Assembly (NCBI GenBank): GCA_002345825.1
Contig: DDWD01000029.1
Location: forward strand, 1 to 17,948
Source: Bacteroidales bacterium UBA2295
GTDB lineage: Bacteria; Bacteroidota; Bacteroidia; Bacteroidales; Tenuifilaceae
Reading direction: 5' to 3'
DNA: 17,948 nt
Made by a program: the position numbers and the translations under genes
Notes under the pieces: generated by a model
Databases searched by the model: none
The model's input: the letters and a program-made list of their open reading frames with translations, nothing else
Told to the model about the DNA's origin: nothing
Shown here: piece by piece, positions 13,995-17,948 of the stretch
How positions within the stretch are numbered: the first letter of the stretch is position 1
How the letters are laid out: the number at the start of each line of letters is the position of its first letter

Positions 13995-16900
13995 TTAATT
14001 TACCTTGTAGTTGATATCCATATTATTAAGATGTTTAACCAGATCGTTGCTCACGCTTATACGGTATGTTCGCGAAAACAGCTGTATGCCTATACTCGAT
14101 TCTGGATCGAGTAGCCTAAAGTTGAGCGTTACGTTTCCCGGATGGTCTGTTACTACCTGTTTTATGTCCTTAATTAATTCCTCGTTGATATCGTCGAGCA
14201 TAAGGGTAATGGTAATTCTTTTAACCAGCTCTTCCCTAATCTCGGAAAGCATATTTATGCTCTTGATGCTGAATTCTACCTCACCAGGCCTAAATCGGCT
14301 GGGGTTAAATCGTCCCTTAATCATGAGCGGGTAGCCCACGTAAAAGAACCTGCGGTATAGCTCAAAATCTTTGCCAAATAGGGTGAATTCGTAGGAGTCG
14401 GTAAAATCCTCAATGGTTATGCGCCCGTAGTATGTTCCTTTTTTGGTTGGCAGTACTTTGGCGTCCGACACAATGCCGGCTACTGTAATTTCCCGCCCGT
14501 TGAGCAATGCGGGATCGTAAAGCTCGGCTAAGTTTGTGTTGCAAAAGTTATCCACCTCAAGTTTAAAGTCATCCAGCGGATGCGCCGATAGGTAGATGCC
14601 AATAAGCTCCTTCTCCTTACTCAGGTTTTCAAGCTTCGACCATGGTTCAACCTGCGGGGCTTCAGGTTTCTGTAGTTCGAACCCCGACTCGGTTCCGCCG
14701 AAAAGGGTTTGCTGCACGTTGTTCTTTTCGGTTTGAGCTTTGACGCCATAGCGCATGAGCTGCTCAATGTACGAAACCCCTTTGGGGTCGGCACCAAAAT
14801 ACTGCTCCCGTTTAAGTCCTCCCAAATTGTCGAGAGCCCCTGCAAGCACCAGGGCTTCCATATTCTTTTTGTTAACCGTTTGCAGATTTATGCGCTCCAC
14901 AAAATCGTAGATATCTTTAAATGGACCGTTTTTTCGAGTTTCAATTATGTTTGCTACAGCATTTTCGCCAACCCCTTTAATGGCACCAAGGCCAAATCGC
15001 ACGTCGCCGTTGGGCATTACGGTAAACTTGTAGTTACTGTGGTTCACATCGGGACCCAGCACCTGAATACCCATCCGGCGGCACTCGTCCATGAAGAGGG
15101 TGATCTTTTTAATATCCGACAGGTTGCGGCTAAGCACGGCGGCCATAAACTCGCTGGGGTAATGTGCTTTTAAAAAGGCAGTTTGGTAGGATACGTAGGC
15201 GTAGCATGTGGAGTGCGACTTGTTGAATGCATACTGAGCAAAGGCCTCCCAGTCGTTCCATACCTTCTCCACCTTTTTCTTATCGAAGCCGCGCTCATGG
15301 CAACCCTCAACGAATTGGGCTTTGAGCTTATCCATTACAGCTTTCTGCTTCTTACCCATGGCCTTACGTAGCGAGTCGGCTTGCCCCTTGGTAAAACCTG
15401 CCAGCGATTGCGAAAGGCGCATCACCTGCTCCTGATATACGGTAATGCCATAGGTCTCCTCAAGGAATTCCTTCATCTCGGGGATATCGTACTCAATCTT
15501 TTCGCGTCCGTGTTTACGGGCAATAAAGTTGGGGATGTACTCCAAGGGGCCCGGGCGGTAAAGGGCGTTCATGGCGATAAGATCCTCGAATCGGTTGGGC
15601 TTTAGCGCACGTAGGTGTTTCTTCATCCCAGGCGATTCAAACTGGAAAAGCGCTGTGGTATCGCCCCGTGCGTAGAGTTCGAAGGTTTCCTTATCGTCGA
15701 GCGGAATTCTATCTATATCTATGTCAATATCTTTCGACTCCTTAATGAATTGCAATGCATCCTTAATGATGGAGAGAGTTTTTAGCCCCAGGAAGTCCAT
15801 CTTGAGCAGGCCAACATCCTCAACGTGTTTTCCGTCGTACTGGGTTACGTAAAGCTCGGCATCCTTGTTGATGCAGATGGGGATGTGCTCCTCCAGGTTA
15901 TCGCGGCCAATGATAATGCCACAGGCATGCACGCCCGTTTGCCTAACAGAGCCTTCCAGAACCTCGGCGTACTGTAGGGTTGAGCGAATCAAATCGTCCG
16001 ACGATTTTTTGCACTCAAGCAGCTCGGGAACCTCTTTGTATGCCTTGGCAAGCGTTGTTCCGGGGCGCTCGGGTACCAGTTTGGCAATACGATTGGCTTC
16101 GGGTAGGGGTAATTTTTGAACCCGCGCCACATCTCGAATGGCCATTTTGGCTGCCATAGTTCCAAAGGTGATGATATGTGCAACTCGATCTTTCCCATAC
16201 TTGTTAACTACCCACTGTAGAACCAGTTCACGGCCATCCTCATCAAAATCGATATCGATATCGGGCATTGAGATACGCTCGGGGTTGAGGAAACGCTCAA
16301 ACAGCAGGTCGTACTTAATGGGGTCGATATCGGTGATACGCAAACAGTAGGCAACGGCAGAACCCGCTGCTGAGCCCCTGCCGGGACCAACGGAAACGTC
16401 CATTTCGCGGGCAGCACGCAGGAAGTCCCACACAATTAGGAAGTAGCTGGGAAATCCCATCCCTTTTATAACTTCCAGTTCAAAATCAATGCGTTCTCTT
16501 ATTTCATCGGTAATGTTATCGCCCCACCGCATTTTGGCTCCCTCATAGGAGAGATGCTTTAAGTAGTCGTTGTCGTTGGTAAATCCCTCGGGCAGTTCGA
16601 AGTGAGGCATGATTGGAGCGTGGTTGAGAGAGTAGTACTCAACTTTATCGGCTATCTCAAGGGTGTTGTATATAACTTCGGGATGATCAGGAAAAAGTTT
16701 GACCATCTCCTCGTCACTTTTAAGATACTCCTGCATGGTGTAGTGCATACGATTTGGATCGTCGATATCTTTACCTGTATTCAGGCAAATGAGCCTGTCG
16801 TGTGCTTGGGCATCCTCGGCGTTGATGAAATGCACATCGTTGGTGGCAATGCATTTTACTCCAGTTTTTTGTGCCAGCTTAAATATTGTCTCGTTCACCC

Positions 16901-17597
16901 TTTTTTGCTCAAGGTAGGTATCCTCAGCAAATCCTCCTGGTGCAACAGGGTGCAGCATTACCTCGAGGTAAAAATCGTCGCCAAAAATCTCTTTAAATTC
17001 GTAAATCACCTCCTCGGCCCTGGCCAGGTTACCCTTTATGATGGCCTGAGGAATTTCGCCACCAAGGCATGCTGACGATACAATGATTCCCTCGCTGTAC
17101 TTGCGAAGCAACTCCTTATCGATTCTTGGCTTTTGGTAAAATCCTTCGGTCCATGAGTACGATACCATTTTGGTAAGGTTATGGTATCCGGTTTTGTTCT
17201 TGGCAAGGAGTACAAGATGGTCGCCACCCCTGTCGTCTTTGTCGCGGCTTTTCCTGTTGGTTGTTACATATGCCTCGCAACCAATAATGGGTTTGAACAG
17301 TTTCTGTTGAGCCGCTTTTAGCTTCTCCTGGAGTTCGACCAGCGTTGAGTTGTTCGCCCCCGACTCCTCTAACTTCTTGATATCCTCCTTAAGCAATTTT
17401 ATTTCGCAAGTGTACTGATCGTTTATCTTACCCACCGTGTTGATAAACTCCTTAACCCCAAACATGTTGCCATGATCGGTAATGGCTATTCCACCCATAC
17501 CAAGGTTTTTGGCTCTATCAACTAGTCCTTTGATGCTCGAAGCCCCATCGAGAATGGAGTACTGAGTGTGAACGTGAAGATGTATGAACTTGCTCAT
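13995..17597 (-). CDS. dnaE: DNA polymerase III subunit alpha
   Basis: DnaE is the catalytic alpha subunit of the replicative polymerase. The 1200-residue protein shows, in order: a PHP domain (about 1-260) opening HLHVHTQYSILDG; the palm with GPGRGSAAGS, the aspartate cluster PDIDIDFDEDGR (Asp446, Asp448) and KMDFLGL (Asp601), matching E. coli Asp401, Asp403 and Asp555; fingers with NALYRPGPLEYIPNF, YQEQVM and FNKSHSTCYA; helix-hairpin-helix near 860-930; a likely beta-clamp-binding pentapeptide QQTLF (about 961-965); and an OB fold from about 1033. PHP ligands appear complete (His8, His10, Asp17, His42, Glu108, His127, Cys177, Asp254, His256), unlike E. coli. A charged helical insertion of about 45 residues (58-102) interrupts the PHP domain. 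The start at 17597 fits the usual MSxFIHLHVH opening. Confidence 0.98.
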   Translation of the reverse strand: MSKFIHLHVHTQYSILDGASSIKGLVDRAKNLGMGGIAITDHGNMFGVKEFINTVGKINDQYTCEIKLLKEDIKKLEESGANNSTLVELQEKLKAAQQKLFKPIIGCEAYVTTNRKSRDKDDRGGDHLVLLAKNKTGYHNLTKMVSYSWTEGFYQKPRIDKELLRKYSEGIIVSSACLGGEIPQAIIKGNLARAEEVIYEFKEIFGDDFYLEVMLHPVAPGGFAEDTYLEQKRVNETIFKLAQKTGVKCIATNDVHFINAEDAQAHDRLICLNTGKDIDDPNRMHYTMQEYLKSDEEMVKLFPDHPEVIYNTLEIADKVEYYSLNHAPIMPHFELPEGFTNDNDYLKHLSYEGAKMRWGDNITDEIRERIDFELEVIKGMGFPSYFLIVWDFLRAAREMDVSVGPGRGSAAGSAVAYCLRITDIDPIKYDLLFERFLNPERISMPDIDIDFDEDGRELVLQWVVNKYGKDRVAHIITFGTMAAKMAIRDVARVQKLPLPEANRIAKLVPERPGTTLAKAYKEVPELLECKKSSDDLIRSTLQYAEVLEGSVRQTGVHACGIIIGRDNLEEHIPICINKDAELYVTQYDGKHVEDVGLLKMDFLGLKTLSIIKDALQFIKESKDIDIDIDRIPLDDKETFELYARGDTTALFQFESPGMKKHLRALKPNRFEDLIAMNALYRPGPLEYIPNFIARKHGREKIEYDIPEMKEFLEETYGITVYQEQVMRLSQSLAGFTKGQADSLRKAMGKKQKAVMDKLKAQFVEGCHERGFDKKKVEKVWNDWEAFAQYAFNKSHSTCYAYVSYQTAFLKAHYPSEFMAAVLSRNLSDIKKITLFMDECRRMGIQVLGPDVNHSNYKFTVMPNGDVRFGLGAIKGVGENAVANIIETRKNGPFKDIYDFVERINLQTVNKKNMEALVLAGALDNLGGLKREQYFGADPKGVSYIEQLMRYGVKAQTEKNNVQQTLFGGTESGFELQKPEAPQVEPWSKLENLSKEKELIGIYLSAHPLDDFKLEVDNFCNTNLAELYDPALLNGREITVAGIVSDAKVLPTKKGTYYGRITIEDFTDSYEFTLFGKDFELYRRFFYVGYPLMIKGRFNPSRFRPGEVEFSIKSINMLSEIREELVKRITITLMLDDINEELIKDIKQVVTDHPGNVTLNFRLLDPESSIGIQLFSRTYRISVSNDLVKHLNNMDINYKVN

Positions 17598-17648
17598 TGC
17601 TTATTTATAGGGTATTACAGTATTTATGTGAGAAGTGATTTTACAACC

Positions 17649-17656
17649 CAAAGTTA
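17649..17656 (-). promoter_or_regulatory. Candidate -7 promoter element for dnaE
   Basis: On the minus strand this reads TAACTTTG, a full match to the Bacteroidota -7 consensus TAnnTTTG. It lies 52 bases before the dnaE ATG, implying a leader of about 45 bases. The -33 region is a poor match. Confidence 0.45.
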
Positions 17657-17875
17657 GCTCATTGTAAAGCATAATTTCAGTAATGTTGAAAACTATTGAA
17701 TAAATTATATATCTACCTATGATATAGAGTTTTTTGGGTTGGTGTAGAGTTAGGGTGATTTTTTTAATGTTTGAACTCTGCAAATAAAACAATTCATTAT
17801 TTAGATGGTTAAATAAGGTGAGTTCGATGTAACGCGTTGATACAAGACTCCACAAAATAAGGTAATAAGGTTGGA

Positions 17876-17883
17876 TATCTTTG
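17876..17883 (+). promoter_or_regulatory. Candidate -7 promoter element facing right
   Basis: TATCTTTG is a full TAnnTTTG match on the plus strand, 46 bases before an ATG at 17929. No -33 TTTG is at standard spacing. If real, it would drive a gene divergent from dnaE. Confidence 0.35.
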
Positions 17884-17928
17884 GCTTCGCTCTGTTTTAC
17901 TAAGGTTTAAAAAACCAAAATAAGGTTT

Positions 17929-17948
17929 ATGAACTACAAGAAACCTTA
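17929..17948 (+). CDS. Possible start of a plus-strand gene (MNYKKP..., cut by the window edge)
   Basis: ATG at 17929 opens a frame of six codons before the sequence ends. AAGG lies about 5 bases upstream and a TAnnTTTG element 46 bases upstream, which is the basis for the call. The product cannot be recognised. Confidence 0.25.

Larger units (their letters stand above)
17598..17948. other. AT-rich region upstream of dnaE without a convincing gene
   Basis: No supported gene lies here. An 84-codon minus-strand open frame (17601-17855) has an unconvincing composition and no domain. The region holds the likely dnaE promoter, an 8-base palindrome AACGCGTT (17831-17838), and several AAGGT words including TAAGGTTT at 17901-17908 and 17921-17928, with an inverted copy AAACCTTA at 17941-17948. 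The right edge may be the start of a plus-strand gene. Confidence 0.55.

Noticed and set aside
14709..15173. 154-codon plus-strand open frame inside dnaE
   Set aside because: Shadow of dnaE; no start context and no recognisable motif.
17601..17855. 84-codon minus-strand open frame upstream of dnaE
   Set aside because: It is AT-rich, resembles no domain I know, ends right at the dnaE start region and overlaps the likely dnaE promoter. More likely chance.

Overview
The window looks like chromosomal DNA from a member of the Bacteroidota, most likely near the Bacteroidales or Marinilabiliales; no 16S or other marker is present to narrow it. The signs are the protein set (the C-terminal end of a DUF3857-type protein, a secreted S9D-type glutamyl endopeptidase, two DUF2807 'GIN-domain' lipoproteins, a long single-chain class I fumarase, a DnaE with an insertion inside its PHP domain), start codons that lack clear Shine-Dalgarno sequences, and several copies of the Bacteroidota -7 promoter element TAnnTTTG. 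Most of it is housekeeping DNA. I see no phage, transposon, CRISPR array, defence system, rRNA or tRNA.

Left part (1-5514). The end of a DUF3857-type gene (+) converges on a secreted prolyl-oligopeptidase-family peptidase (-) across a shared hairpin. A tight plus-strand operon follows: dapD (lysine/diaminopimelate synthesis), a PagL-like outer-membrane beta-barrel, and a DUF2807 lipoprotein, with gaps of 10 and 4 bases. All three bear on the cell envelope.

Middle part (5585-10017, all +). An ArsC/Spx-family small protein, a class I [4Fe-4S] fumarase, a second DUF2807 lipoprotein built on seven Gly-Ser-Gly-Asp turns, a strong intrinsic terminator, and then a class II fumarase (fumC). Two unrelated enzymes for the same TCA-cycle reaction therefore lie about 1 kb apart.

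Right part (10119-17597). recX (-), a gene-free stretch with short repeats, prmC (-), ribD (+) divergent from prmC, a LOG-family phosphoribohydrolase (-) whose stop codon overlaps that of ribD, trxA (-) and dnaE (-). The last 350 bases hold a likely dnaE promoter and possibly the first few codons of a plus-strand gene that leaves the window.

The most unusual signal is non-coding: arrays of degenerate 7-bp units (consensus AANNNNG) just after the fumC stop codon and across and beyond the prmC stop codon, each in the sense orientation of the gene it follows. Secondary points are the paired non-homologous fumarases, the PagL-like protein with Asn where the catalytic Glu is expected, the ArsC-like protein missing one anion-binding Arg, and a DnaE whose PHP metal ligands all appear intact.
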